A stretch of DNA of 64,000 nt, taken from assembly GCA_900074885.1 (NCBI GenBank), contig FJUW01000004.1, forward strand, positions 2,640,578-2,704,577, in the 5' to 3' direction. Each line of letters opens with the position of its first letter. The stretch's first letter is position 1. The DNA comes from Rhynchosporium graminicola (Eukaryota > Ascomycota > Leotiomycetes > Helotiales > Ploettnerulaceae). Shown here piece after piece: positions 46,196-58,900 of this stretch. The translations under genes and the position numbers were made by a program. Under the pieces are notes generated by a model that was given only the letters and a program-made list of their open reading frames with translations, searched no databases and was not told the DNA's origin.

Positions 46196-47887
46196 ATGTC
46201 TGCCAAAATCACAACCAGGTTTGGAGCAGCGGTACCTCCAGCGCCTAGACACTCCGTCACATGCCATATGCCGACATGGGATGATGCTGAGAAGTTCGCT
46301 GCTGATCCAGTTGCTTCCACACGAGACTTCACGAGTGTATATCCCCGTCTCGGTCAGCATCCTGACATTCTGAAGGTGAGGAATGCCAGATAAAAAAAAA
46401 ATTGATACTTGGAAGCTAATGAGCGGAATCATCAGCTCTCGGATCTCGTACTGCAGAATCTAGGATTGGACGACAAAGGTTGTCTACTGTTCTCGTCAAT
46501 CAAGGCTGCACGCGAATGTGTTCAGTATCTCACCTCATCAAAAGAAAGCGATGAATTGCAGCAATCAGCCGATGGGATCTACATCAAAGCATTCTTCGGC
46601 AAGGATCATTTCTTCGCCGTTCTTTTCCCGCCTGAAGAAGTGCCTATCGGATATCAATTCTGGCGGGTGGGTGGTGTTGGTATGTCGTCCAGATTCGCGG
46701 AGGCAAACTTGTGTGGGGAGCTGATGAATACCGCGATGCCAGAGAGTGATGGGTCGAGAGTTCTCTTTGTAGGACCGGCACACACTATTCTGCGAGAGAG
46801 GATCGTAAACTACCTCCGTCGTGCTGTCCTGGACCCCAGCTCTCTAAAATCCATGCCTTCTCCGGACGACGTGTACTTGTACACAACGGGTATGTCCGCT
46901 ATCTACAGACCACACCAGTATATGCTGCAGTTATACGGTGGAACCTCAATCAGTTTCGGCATGCCTTTCATCACGACCATGGATATCATGGAGCAGTTCG
47001 GCCCAGGCTACAAGCTCTTCGGTCGAGGAGACGAGAGGGATATGCTAGACTTGAAAGACTTCCTCGAGGAAGAGCGCCAAAATGGTAGGAAAGTTCAGGC
47101 GATCTGGACAGAGTTTCTTACAAACCCGCTCGGGGTAGCACCGGACATCACGAGGCTGCGTGAGCTTGCAGACGAGTACGACATCGTGCTCGGGATCGAC
47201 GATACGATCGGGAGCTGGGCGAACATTGACATTATTGGCAAGGCCGATATTCTGATGACTTCTCTCGCGAAAACTTTCAACGGCTACGCGGACGCAATTG
47301 CAGGATCTGCCATTCTGAACCCAGCCTCGAGAAAGTACAAAGAGCTGAAACCGTTGTTCGACAAAAATTACTTCCCAGAATTGTATTACCTAGATGCGGA
47401 GGCGATTGAACGAAACAGCCGTGATTACCTGTCTCGGACCACGAAGCTGAATCATAACGCTCGGACACTGGCTACATATCTCTTGACACGTTCAGAGGAG
47501 CCAAACAGTCCAATTGTAGCTGTCTACTACCCGAGCATCAATCCTTCTAGGGCAATTCTCAAGCAATTCATGAGACCTGCTACTGAAGAGTTTACTCCCG
47601 GCTATGGATGTATTTTCACAATTGAGCTCCGGGATATCATGACCGCAAGTACTTTCTATGACAACTTGAATGTTCACAAAGGAGGACACGTCGGTGCTCC
47701 ATCTACGCTTGCATTCCCTTTCACCATGGGTGTACATTACACAAGGCTTCCTTGGGCAGAACAGTATGGCTTCCGGCCAACGCAGGTCCGCATCTCTGCT
47801 GGTTTGGAGGAGACTGATATATTGATTGAGGAGTTCAGACTAGCCTTGGAGGCGGTAGATGCTTTGAAGACTGCGAAACTCCAATAA
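46196..47887 (+). CDS. cystathionine gamma-synthase-type PLP enzyme
   Basis: Cys/Met-metabolism PLP-dependent enzyme of transsulfuration, expected to join an activated homoserine with cysteine. Two exons (46196-46375 and 46436-47887) give 543 residues, the usual size of fungal cystathionine gamma-synthases, which carry an N-terminal extension. The 60-bp intron contains an A9-type run. The start lies before FGAAVPPAPRHSVTCHMPTW, the standard fungal N-terminal block. The fold markers are GMSAIYRPHQ (cofactor phosphate side), the WTEFLTNPLG and GIDDTIGSW strands, and Lys339 in SLAKTFNGYADAIAGSA, which forms the Schiff base. The C-terminal substrate region reads QVRISAGLEETDILIEEF. Related lyases share this fold, so the exact reaction is inferred from length and N-terminus. 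Confidence 0.92.
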
Positions 47888-49465
47888 CTCAATAAACGAT
47901 CTCCTGTTTTACCCAGGTTGCTAAAAATCAAGAATTTTGCAAGCGGATACCAATTTATCAGGCGAGGTTTACCATTCATTTTTCGAAAATTGGGGGACAA
48001 TAGCAGTAGTTAGAATAGATCATCAATGCGCAGATTTTATCGATTTAGTTGCGTACATGAGGTCACTGAAGACATAACCATTCTCGGGATTTCGAATCGT
48101 AGAAGTGTATCGAGATGGAAAAACAGCTCCTAGTACATTACAACAATTACCTCATGCAGATCTGCGGCTTGGGATTCTTTTCCAGAGACCAGAGACCCCA
48201 GAATTCTTTGAGGAGGATTCGATTCTAAGGGGGTAAGAGGGCGTTGAATCCTGAATGTTGTGCAGTCATTTGTCTGATAATCGACCACGAGGCGGTATCT
48301 AACATCTTGAATTCTTCCTATAGTGCGCATAGATCAGTGTTTCAACTGCGGATACGATTCCTACGACAACCTTCCCTGCACTCGAAGCTGAGGCTGCTGC
48401 TGAAGCTTCCCGAAGATTTGCAGGATCTCATGCATCGGTAAAGTCCGCACTTAACTCTTCTATAACCATCACATTTAACGATTCTTTGGCCCATCTAAGC
48501 CTGTACATCAAGGAGTTCATCGGCAACAGGACAGATCTTATGCCACACCTGACCTTGATATCAGGCTGCGTAGTAGCGAGACTGGTTCCTTCGATTCAGA
48601 ATAGTGGAGACATCGCCTTCAAGAGCCGTGTCAGGGAAATTCAACGTTCCCCTGGATCGTTTTTAGCACCATTTCTCAAGATGTACAAGGCTAACGCAGG
48701 CTAGCTCTTTGTGGATGTGTTGAGTTGCGGCGGCATTGAGATGTCGCTGTTTTTCTTTGACGTAGGAGTGGACGGGAAAGCGAAGTTGACGAGGTCTAGC
48801 TGTAGAATTTAAATTCGGGCTGAAGTCAAGGTATTATTATTGTATGCTAGGCATTTTCTGAGATCCAACGGCTTGAAAGCTAGTGAGTTTCAATCCTCAG
48901 TTAATCTGCTATAGAACCTTCGTTTCCGCCCAATGAATGAATTGTAGGCCATAGCATACGACTTACTCACTAGCATGCCTATTGTATGATGAAGGCGTTA
49001 ATCGAAGTATAGAGTCAACGGCTAATAGGCTATAGACACCAAATACCAGAGGTATATATATAAATTAGGGCGCCATTAGTAAGTGACACTTGTTCTACAT
49101 AGAATCCATGCTAGGATCAGATAGATCTGCTTGATTGTTTCTGCCTTGGTGCTCAGGGAGATTATTTTGTTTCTACCTATTCGAGACTAGCGCAACCGCG
49201 TCCCTTAATCCACTCGAGCCGCAACTTCAATCTCTCTTTTGACGCGTCTGAAATTCTCTACGACGATAACAAACAACATTCGAGAGACGCTGTCTGTCAC
49301 GACAAAGGCCTTTCATCGATTACGACACCTGATTATTTGCTGGATAGCTCTTCGAGTATTGCTCAAGCAAGATCTCGAAGACACTCTCCTGCGACCTTTG
49401 AACCTCCGAACGGTGGCCACAATCGACGATCAAATCCCCATCTTAAACTCAAGTCTCTATAAGAC
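47888..49465. other. gene-poor spacer with a possible 2EXR relic
   Basis: No complete gene. At about 48385-48440 a plus-strand frame reads LRLLLKLPEDLQDLMHR and then meets a GTAAAG donor-like site. This resembles the LPxELRxLIW box of the 2EXR genes that follow and has a splice site at nearly the same place. Nothing downstream continues it convincingly. Confidence 0.35.
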
Positions 49466-50604
49466 ATGTCGCAAGCACGCAGCACTCATGGAATGTCTCT
49501 TCGACGAAGACCCAGTGCGGTTGTTCCGCACGCTGTGGTCCCCAGTCTGCATGTCGATTCTATCTTCTCGAGCGCCATAGTAAAGACTAGATCACCGAAG
49601 CCTATTTCTCGTCTTCAAAATCTTCTCCGTCAACTTCCAAAGATCATGTCGAAGCCACTCGAGACCTTCACAATATTCCCAGAACTCCCAGATGAATTGC
49701 GCGGCTTAATGTGAGTACGGTTCAAGGACGGCCAATTGTTCCCCTTTCAAAAGATATTCAGTAAACTTCCTTAAAATAACATCATTCTCTGTTTGCACCG
49801 TTTATTAGATGAACATTTGCTAACTCCACCTCGCGCAGCTGGAAGGCAGCTTGTTTTGAGCCTATTAAGGTCCGATTCAGCGCTTTCCTTAACACTAGCA
49901 TACACTCCATATTGATGAAGATGCCAGAAGTCAAAGCCAAAGACAGGGTTCCTGCTATTCTACACACCACTAGCGAGTCACGCCTGGAAGCATTACGCTG
50001 GTACAAGGCTACTAGAAAGATCTGTCCACCGGGTGACTGTCAAAATCCGTTCCATGACAGGTTCCCATGGCATTTCGATGACATATACCCAAGTCCGAAT
50101 GTGAATACGAGGGTGTCTTACTTCAATCCCGCTGCCGATACATACATCTACTCTAGTGCGGGAGGGGGGTACTGTGACCCACCGTGGTATACAGACGCCT
50201 GTATCCAGTTTACTCCCGATGTCTTTTCAGGAATGAAATCTCTGCAGATAGATCTTACCAATGCTTTCCTGACTGACTGGAATGAACTTTTGCTGGAGTT
50301 GAATTCCTTGGTTGAAGTTACTCTTGTCCGCAAACTGTATTGCAAGGGGGCATTGTGCGATGGCTGGGACTACTTGGCACCTCATGCTGTATCGTCTGAG
50401 GAGAAGTTGCTCAACAACAAGGAAGAGCCTCGGAACTTCCCAACGACTATACCCTTAGACGAACTGATGGAAATGCTCCGTAAAACACCAGCCGCTAAGT
50501 CTGTCAAGTGGACCACCGCGATATCATGTTACAACGAGCGCTACCACAGATTCAGCGTAATTCGCCACAACCTGGCACTGGACAAAAAAGACCAGACGAT
50601 ATAG
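49466..50604 (+). CDS. 2EXR-domain protein (first of three)
   Basis: Two exons (49466-49710 and 49839-50604) give 336 residues. The 128-bp intron has GTGAGT and a TGCTAAC branch, and splits the 2EXR box: FTIFPELPDELRGLI|W. After the box the protein runs FEPIKVRFSAFLNTS and LHTTSESRLEALRWYKATRK, matching the usual 2EXR layout in which a short EXR-like module is followed by a conserved xxSRxEAL segment. The rest is hydrophilic with paired cysteines near CPPGDCQNPF. The family is large and lineage-expanded in ascomycetes and has no known biochemical function. A later ATG (MSKPLETFTIF, about 49646) would give a shorter protein and is also plausible. Confidence 0.8.
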
Positions 50605-51436
50605 GACGAAAGACTAGTTGAGTAAGCGATATTTGAGAAGTGAGAGGTCGGTATGTTCTCCTTCTCGACTGGAGTTCTCTATCAACAGGAAGCGGAGGAG
50701 CCCAGAGCCCCATACTTGATTGTCTCAAGATATCCTTGAGATATGCCTTATCCTTCTTTTCAAAAGTCCTTACCATGGCCATTGCTGACTTCCCGTTTCC
50801 TTAGTCAGACAACTTGTTTCGGAAACGACCGCAGCTCTACCACGGTCTCATACAACGGCTATCACTCCGCAACGGCAAGCACCATTCAATACACCTGGTT
50901 GCTATTACCTTGCTTTGTATGCTCGGTTTTTCTTTGAAAGATGTTCCACATGAAGCGTCAGTCGATCTAGTATTCTGCGTCGGGGGTCAGGAGATTATAA
51001 CGGATTATGTAAATTTCTATTGGAGATTTGGTTGCGGAGGATGTTTTCCAGAGTCTCTTCGTGCTGGGAGAGGAAGGGGGTCTTGAGACTTTGCTTATCG
51101 ATGTGGAGCTAATATTTCTCCCGTGGCTGGATAGTTCACTGATGCTTTTCTGCATTACTTTCGGCGAAGGGGTCAATGAAGGTCCAGTACCTAGATTTTG
51201 CTTTTCAAATTGCGTGGGACTACAATGTATGAATGCAGTGAAATTTTTCAAACGTCTTTTGGCACACTTTTTGGGGCAAGTTTGTGTCTCTGCATCTACA
51301 TCGCGACGAGTTCACCTCGGGCAACGCTCGATCCCCATATCAACACAGCCCCGCCATACAATGCAACTTCCTTTCCACGACCACAACACAAACAAACTTG
51401 CTCGCGCTGGATAGACTTCAACCATCGAAACTTATC
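50605..51436. other. intergenic between 2EXR genes
   Basis: No supported gene; short frames only. It contains the promoter of the second 2EXR gene. Confidence 0.45.
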
Positions 51437-52364
51437 ATGGAATCGAATGTGCTTCCATCTTTGTACCCGCCTCCCATGAGTCCCCCAAAGAACCCGCGTA
51501 TCAAACAGGTCATGGCTCAATTGCCTTCCCTCAACATCCCACAACCATCTGGTAAAGAATTTTTCTGCTCTTACGAAGCTCAACCTGATCCATCTGCTGC
51601 CCTGAGTTTGTCAACGGATCGAGCCAAGCTGACATGTATAACCTACAGTCCCTCTCCACGAATTCACTTCCTTCTCCTATCTTCCAGATCACCTGCGCGC
51701 GCGTATTTGGCATTTCGCAGCCTCCGAGACCCGCTATATTAAACTCATCGCACTCGACTATCGTGTACCTGCTTCATATCAAAAGTGGGACTCGCGAGTT
51801 TCCGACCAGCCCCGAGCACCAGGAATTCTCCTCGCTTGTTGGGAGTCCCGCCGAGTCGGAAGTCTGCACTACAAACGCATATTCGAAAAGGCTCAGCAGC
51901 TCTCCGAGAACAAGGACCTCAGATGGAGAGGCACTAATGAAGAATTGATTGAGGCAAAGCGGGCTGCGCAACTCACGAACAGTAACATAATATACGTGAA
52001 TTTCTCACGCGACATCTTCGTACATGTCCGGTGCCCAGCCATAGCACACGAGCAAGGTGCCGAGCATATCCACAACTACAACTTCAAGCCGTTCTTCCTT
52101 CAATGCGTTGAGCGTATACAGCAAATATACAGCGAGAATAATGGAATGCCGTTCCCGATTCAGTTGTTTGCGATGTCGAGGATTTGGGATTATGGATTTG
52201 AGCTGGGTGAGGATTCAAAGGAAGTTATCAAGGGACTGACGGGAGTTGAGAGAGACGTGCATATGTACCAGCTCAGACTGTGCGTTATAACAGGTCTTTT
52301 TCACTTCTTAGGTGGTGTACATCTGAAAGTCTTGCTTTGGGAGTGGAATGTCGAGCTGAGATGA
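51437..52364 (+). CDS. 2EXR-domain protein (second of three)
   Basis: Two exons (51437-51551 and 51649-52364) give 276 residues. The 97-bp intron has a GTAAAG donor, a GCTGAC branch and a CCTACAG acceptor. The N-terminus is Pro/Ser-rich (MESNVLPSLYPPPMSPPKNP). The 2EXR box follows right after the splice: EFTSFSYLPDHLRARIWHFA, then SETRYIKLIALDYRVPASYQ. The next conserved segment is ILLACWESRRVGSLHYKRIF. In the unspliced reading this box lies in a different frame from the start, so the intron is needed. Function unknown; related by the box to the genes at 49.5 and 53.0 kb but otherwise divergent, so the copies are old. Confidence 0.8.
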
Positions 52365-52961
52365 ATTTTGACCCTGATAAAGGATGGAGAGGATAGCACC
52401 ATGTGAAGCTTACTCACGTCTTCTATCGCCAGCACGAGTTTTCTTGTTAGACGGGCATTGAGGCTTGATATTGTCGGGTTAGTTGTATGTATAGATGGCA
52501 ATTGCTTATTAGGCTGCACCTGAGCAGCGTCAGGTACGTCAACTATGTAGAAACAGACCATGTCGCAGACAAGCAACTTGTCTATCCAGGCTTCGATTTC
52601 TCAAATTAATGGATTAGAAGTCTCAGTAATCCCGGTACAAGTGCGAAATAATTAGATAAGCGTGACCAGTGACCTGTGATCTATCGAGAGGTCAAAGATG
52701 AGGTGGTCCCACACTAAGCCCAAGCGGGACTAGCGCTGTAAATACTCGAAGCGAGAGCTTCCCTTCCTTCAACAAGTCCGATTCTACAACAGATTTTTGT
52801 GTCGCAATCATCGCAAGATCTCGGTGTCTGAAAGCATCTTCGCTCTGCTGTATTGACCAAGGATTACCCACCCCCAGACATCACAGCTCTCGCAACCAGC
52901 AACCCGAGTGACTCCGCGCACGAATCATCTCTGATCAAAATGTCGCAAAAATCTTCAGATA
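52365..52961. other. intergenic
   Basis: Spacer between the second and third 2EXR genes. No feature was recognised. Confidence 0.45.
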
Positions 52962-53423
52962 ATGTCGACCAGCGTCGAATCTTCGGATAGATCAGCGGCT
53001 CTCCTCGAGTTCACACCCTCCAGCCGTCTTCCAGTGGAGCTTCGTACAGTGATATGGAGTCTTGCTACGAGTAATGAAAGCCGAATCGTGAAGGTCTTCC
53101 TTCATGCGCCCGACAACAAAGCATGGGACCCGCGAGTCGATGGGTCAATCGAGACACCCAAGAATCATGCACGCCACGAAGAGTCACGGGTAGTCGGGGA
53201 GAAATTCTACATGCTATGCCACGAGAAGCAACAAACTGGAGAGGCTGGGCTTCCTACTAAAATCGCCAATGAAGACAATGGAGTCGTGCTAATCAATGTA
53301 GCAGTTACACTAACAATCAACACCAGTGGTAATGCCCTGATCATCAACTTCGAACTTGACATCTCTGTCTGCGAACCGAAGACACTGATTATGATGCTTA
53401 CTGACTGCAATTCTGGGGAGTAG
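52962..53423 (+). CDS. truncated 2EXR-domain protein (third of three)
   Basis: A single exon of 153 codons. The 2EXR box LEFTPSSRLPVELRTVIWSL is near the start, followed by NESRIVKVFLHAPDNKAWDP and an ESRVVGEKFYMLCHEK segment matching the xxSRxEAL helix of the family. The protein then ends after LTDCNSGE, well short of its two neighbours. The 150 bases beyond the stop read as further protein-like sequence in the same frame (CSPTSTFDPLIANNLSI), so the stop may be recent, or an intron was missed. Possibly a decaying copy. Confidence 0.6.
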   Translation: MSTSVESSDRSAALLEFTPSSRLPVELRTVIWSLATSNESRIVKVFLHAPDNKAWDPRVDGSIETPKNHARHEESRVVGEKFYMLCHEKQQTGEAGLPTKIANEDNGVVLINVAVTLTINTSGNALIINFELDISVCEPKTLIMMLTDCNSGE

Positions 53424-55987
53424 TGTATGCAGCGGGTTCAGCATTTCCATCATTTCGCCTGGAAAAGATAAGAAGATAGTAAATTGCTCTCCGACATCGA
53501 CTTTCGACCCTCTAATTGCAAACAACCTCTCTATTATTTTCCGGCTTTCTCGCCCAACTGAAAGTTCCAAATAGTATCTGTGTCACAGGTATGCCATATT
53601 CCTTGACTTCCTCTTCGGTACTAGGATTCCCAGAATTCCATCCATACGTGGAGTCTCAAGGGCTTACAGAATCGAAACGAGGCTAGGTAAATTTGTCTCC
53701 GGCGAAGCGAAGCCATGCTGCCTCTCACAAAATCGTCAAATAATCATATAACTCTATACTATTACGTTACGAGATAACCTATATCCGGAGGGAAAGTCGC
53801 AAAATCATTATCGGACATTACCGAAGTACTACTCCAAAGTCGTAAAATATGTGATGATTTGCCTAGGTGATGAATTTGCTTCGCCCGAGACGAAAATGTC
53901 CAGCCTCGAGAGTGCTATAAATAGCGCACTTCATCTTGAATGTTCAACTTCCTCGAGTAGCCCTGCGGAGAGCATTCGAGGCGCAGGTAAAGTGAACATT
54001 AGTTCCAACTGAACTTGGCGCCCTTCTTATAGGTTAAAGCTAATCTAGTGGTACACTAGTTTTTCGGTATTTCTGCAGATAACGTAACACTTCTTGCCTC
54101 ACTAATTTCTTTACATAATTCTCAAGGCTGATAACATTTATTCTAATCGCGAGACTACCTTTCCCACCCTCTTCAGAAACAATTCTCTCTTATCGAAGAG
54201 GGTTCCCTCAAACTGCCCTTCTTTCCACCGGAAAATGAAAAAAAAAGAAAGAAAGTAGCTACTTGTAGTAGGTGTTTTGAGTAATGGGGCCGCCCAAGGC
54301 TGGATCGCGGTCTCATCTACGTCGACGCCTCTTCTCTTTTTATTAATTACTCATAGAGCTGGAAGACTCGCTTTGGAGAAGGTTTGAATCTTGACCCGTC
54401 TATCCTTTCTTGGTCTATACGTAAGGCTGCCTCTCGCGCAGGCGAGGATTAGTTATAAGTAACGTTTAACAAGTAGAAAAGGAATCGAGAAAGAGCGTAT
54501 CAGATAACCCTATAAAGTCGACGGCGTCTTAATTTCCCATTTTCTGAACACCACTATCGTTCGTGAGCAGCCTGCTATTCATGCTTGTCCGGGCAGTTTC
54601 ACTTCTATAAGTAAGCCTCAATTAGATCGATGAGGATCGATCCAAGCAGACCAGAATCAATTTTCCGGCTTGTCATGTCATCGGTGGATTTCTTATATTC
54701 ATTTAAACCCACCCATCTCCCAGTACACCTACCAAAAAAAAAAAAATCCCCGTCCAGATTTTCTCGGCTTGGAAGTCGTTAATAAAATTCAATCTCAAAA
54801 GCTACAAGTCTTGGTGGGTTCCGGGAGTACGACAAGTCACCACTGAGTCGCTCTTATCCGTCTTTGAATTCAATAATACAACCTCCTCTGCTCACGAAAG
54901 ATCAAATCTTACTATCTCCTACCCTCCTGCTATGTCTCGCTTCGCTGTACCTAGTACCTCCAACACATCCTCACTTCTCACTTCTCACTTCCCACATTTC
55001 TCTCCTCTCCCCTCAATCTCCTTATACCCATCCCACTCCACTCCACTCCATCCCATCCCATCCCATCCCATCCACGCTTTTATCCAACACGCATCTCACA
55101 TCTATCCAGCACATCCAGCACATCTAAATATCTTCTCCATTATTTCCCACAGAACCACTCACTCACTCACTCACTCACTCACTCAAAAAAAAAAAAAAAC
55201 AGAACAGAACAGAACACACTTACACACCTATCACGCGCGTGGAAAGGAGAAAACAAGAAAACCAGGCGAGTCACGAGAGATACTTACACACATACATACA
55301 TACATACATACGTACATTCTCTGTTCAACCGCATCGGCATTCGCATTCACAATCCATAGTCGAGGACTACATAAGTACGATAACATGCATGGACCTCTGA
55401 TACTTCCCCCAAAGATGGAAAACAGGATACTGAACCTTCGTCAGTAGGATTTATCAATTGGAAATATTGAATTTTTTCAAATTTTTTTCTTTTTGAACGT
55501 GACGATCACAGACAAAGTAACCAACCTCACTCTCACTCTCACGGGAAGAAAGGAAAGCTCATTCATTCATGTCCAACTTTGGTTACTTCCTTCTATCCTC
55601 ATATCATCCAATATTTCTTCACGTACATACATAGAGACATACCTACATATATCTACCTATGTCAAGTTTTGCTTGCTTTATTATGCTGGGTATCAATCAA
55701 TCAATCTATACATCACGTCTATCCTCTTTTTCCTCTCTCTCTTGCTCCTTTTTCTTACTACTTACTATCCACACTTTTCCCCTCCCATTCATCCATCTCC
55801 ATCCTACTAGCCATCAACGACCCTGCCCTCTTCGCATGCCACCCCGCTCTGATCTGCAACAAAAGAAATTCCTCAAATAGTAAAGTAGTATGTCCAACAG
55901 GACCGTGTGTGCCCCTTCCCCCCCTCATCCCCTTCGTCCCGCCTCTCACCATCCCCATTTCATCCCTTCTCGCACAGATCCTCTGCC
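53424..55987. other. long gene-free stretch with microsatellites
   Basis: No supported gene in 2.5 kb. Homopolymer A runs are at about 54238-54247 and 54734-54747. Short tandem repeats cluster at 55031-55312 and the sequence is strongly C/T-rich on the plus strand from 54.9 to 55.9 kb. Long open frames there are composition artefacts. It holds the 3' flank of the large minus-strand gene. Confidence 0.5.
55031..55312. repeat. microsatellite cluster
   Basis: Successive runs: (CTCCA/TCCCA)n at 55031-55073, (ACTC)7 at about 55157-55184, A14-15 at 55185-55199, (AGAAC)3 at about 55199-55216, and (CATA)5 at about 55290-55310. All lie in noncoding DNA. Confidence 0.9.
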
Positions 55988-58900
55988 TCAGCCATCATAC
56001 AGCTCCTCTTCCTCCTCTAAGCCATCATCCCCCTCTCCCGCAAAACTCTCATCATCATAAAAGCCCGCATCGCTGTAATCCTCTGCTCGGGACAGGGCAT
56101 CGGCATCATAGCTACTCTTGCGCATCATTGGTGGTGTGCTCGGCACTCCTTTCATACCCCCTCTGCTTCCACCCATGCCATGATCAAGACCTAGAACTGT
56201 ACTGGAGCTGCCTGGACGTCCTTGACTTCTAGACGACTGTCCACCAGAGGATTTAGACGGACTTGCTTTATTTGCTCGGCTGGGATTGGAGCCACCTTGG
56301 CCTGCGCTCATAAGTGCATTGGTATTAGCATTGGAAGTTCTCCGTCGTTGCCCAGAAAAGTTGCGTGGGCGATTCGCGAGTTGCGCAGAAGTGAAGCGCT
56401 GACCAGTACTTCCGAACGCAGTCGGTTGTTTTCCACCCGAACTATTTCCACCTCTCGAGGAAGAAGTGTTGGTAGCAGGTGGAGTCATCAAACCACTCAG
56501 AAAGCTATTTGTCTCACGGGTAGGCGTTGATGAACCCGATCCGTTCTCGCCATCAATCTCAACGGCTCCTCTACCCTTCCTCCAATTCCCCCAAGCAGCA
56601 GCAAGTGGTCCAACAGCTTGTGCCACCCTCGGACTCGCCGCATTGCGCAGCGTGTTGGCGATGCTAGGCAGATTACTCAAAGCACTCCCACCATTCGCCG
56701 CTCTCTCCCTCTCCTGTTCCTCCATTTGCAGATTCGCATGTAGTCTAATAGCAGCGTCTCTTACTCTCTCGGCATCAAATCTGTCACTCTGTAATGCGGT
56801 GACAATATCCTGTAAATCTGATTTACGAACCGAAAGAAGTTCGCGAAGCCACGTGATCTCATCATCACGCTTGATGATCTTGGTAGGTACGTCGAGATCT
56901 ACGGTCGAGAGTTGGGAGGTAAGAGACTCGATGGTCTGTTCGCGTGCTTGGAGTTGTTCTTGCAGGACCATTATACTTTCTCTTAGAGCTTGAGGTGAGA
57001 TTTTCTCCGGGAGTTGGTGTGCACTACGATTTGTCGCCCCATTCATATTAGTGGATGTTGATGTGGGCGACGCGATGCTACTCGAGCGAGCATTTTTCGC
57101 AGCACTAGCAGCTGCCAAAGCGGCTTGAGAAGCAATTTCCAGTTTTTCTTCAAGATGCGAGACGCGGTCTTGGAGATGTTCCGTCTTAGCTGCCGAGAGA
57201 GACAGGCGTTCGAGAAGATGTTGTTCATGTCTCTGCGCATCTTCTGTGATGTTGCTGAGTTGGCGTTCATGTTGGGTTTGCAGGTCCTCTAGAATATCGG
57301 CATGCTTGTTCTTCAGATCCTTCAGGAGTGTTTGCTTTGAAGTCTCAGCCTCCTCAAGCAACATCTCGGATCTGACGCGCGTAGTATCGGCATCCAGTTT
57401 AACCTGATCGATCTCGGCTCTCGCGCGTAGGACTTGGTTTTCGAGATCTTCGCGGACGACGTTAACTTGGTTGTTGGCGGTGTCGATTTCGAGTTGCATG
57501 TAATGTCTCGTTCTCTGCACTTCAGCCAATCCACTCTCTCTGGCCTCCTCGAACTCGCGCTTGAAGCGCATACTATCCTGGTGTGCAGCGTGATTCTCGC
57601 TCCTCAATTCATCCACCATAGCCTCTAATTTCTTGGCTTCACTCACAGCCCTCATTCCATCTCTCTCACCTCCTTCAAGACGTTCAATCTCCAACTCCAA
57701 TCGTTCCCTAGTCCGAGCTTCGGCCTGGAGTCTGGCATCCAGGACCTCCTGTCGGGCGACAAGCTCGGCTTCCTTCTTGGCGCGACGGGCGTTCTCTTCG
57801 GATATTTCACGGGCGGCGGCTGCCATGTCTGCCTGCAAAGACATTAATTTCCCTCTCATACCCTCGCGGACTCGGATACTTTCCTCCATCTGGGTCTTTA
57901 AGGTATCCATGGTCCGTCTCAGCTCCTTGTTGGTTTCATTGGCCTGTTCAGCATCCTCACTATGCCTCCTGGCAGCTTCTAGGGCGCGCTCGGCTTCCAT
58001 TTGCCAGTGCGAGGTTTCTTTTCTGGAACCCCTGAGGTCAGTCTCGGTCGCGGCGAGGCGATTTTGCAGGTCCATTTGCGTCTTCTGGCTATTATCTTGG
58101 GATGCTTCCAGAAGAGCGATCCTCATGGTAGTCTTGGCCCGTTGTTCTTCGGCATTTCTAACCTTGAGATCGCTAGCATTTGCTATCTCCCTGATCTTCA
58201 CATCCCTTTCATCCATGGCTTCCCGAAGACGTGTTTCCTCATCGGAAGAGATGCGGAGCAATCTCTGGACTTCGGCAAGACGATCCTCTGCTGCCCGGCG
58301 GGATTTCGTTTCTTCTTCTGTGCGAATGTCGGCGCGGAGAAGTCTTTCTTCGACATCGGCACTACGACTCATGTTCTCGTTGTCGGATCGAAGGAGTCTT
58401 TCTTCGAGTTCAGCGATTTTGGCTTTGTACTCTGCTTCTTTTGAGCTTGCAGTTTTGTCAACGATAGTTCGGGAAGCAGGCATGCGTCTTTCAACGGCCT
58501 CTTCGATGTTTTTTTTGAGATCTTCATTGCGCAGATCGAGGTGCATAGATTGACCAAATTGCTCCCTCATCTCCTCAATTGCTTGCAACACATTACGGAA
58601 ATCGGGAAGTATGGCAGATGCGGTGGAAACGGAAGCTGGACGGGAGTTTTGAGCTGCGAGAGCTTCAATGACGATAGCTCTAATGCGATCAAGCTTCTTA
58701 TCTCTTCTTGGACTGAGCGATCTGCGAGGATTGTCATCATCCTCATCATCAGCATCGCTGAGAGCACCGGAGAAACTTCGTCGTTCACGTCTACGAGATT
58801 GACCTCTAGCAGCCATCATATCGAGGGACATCTGAACGTTCTCCAAAGTGCGCTCGAGTGGTTCAAGACGCTGAGATAGTAGTCCACCGACGAGATCATT

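Noticed and set aside
54932..56232. Long Ser/His/Pro/Leu-rich plus-strand frames
   Set aside because: They run through microsatellites and C/T-rich DNA, and the openness comes from base composition.
57633..58553. 306-codon plus-strand frame, Ser/Arg/Leu-rich
   Set aside because: It is the exact antisense of the coiled-coil coding region; the composition (SSLRR, ASRRRVSSSEE) is what antisense of Glu/Ala/Arg heptads gives.
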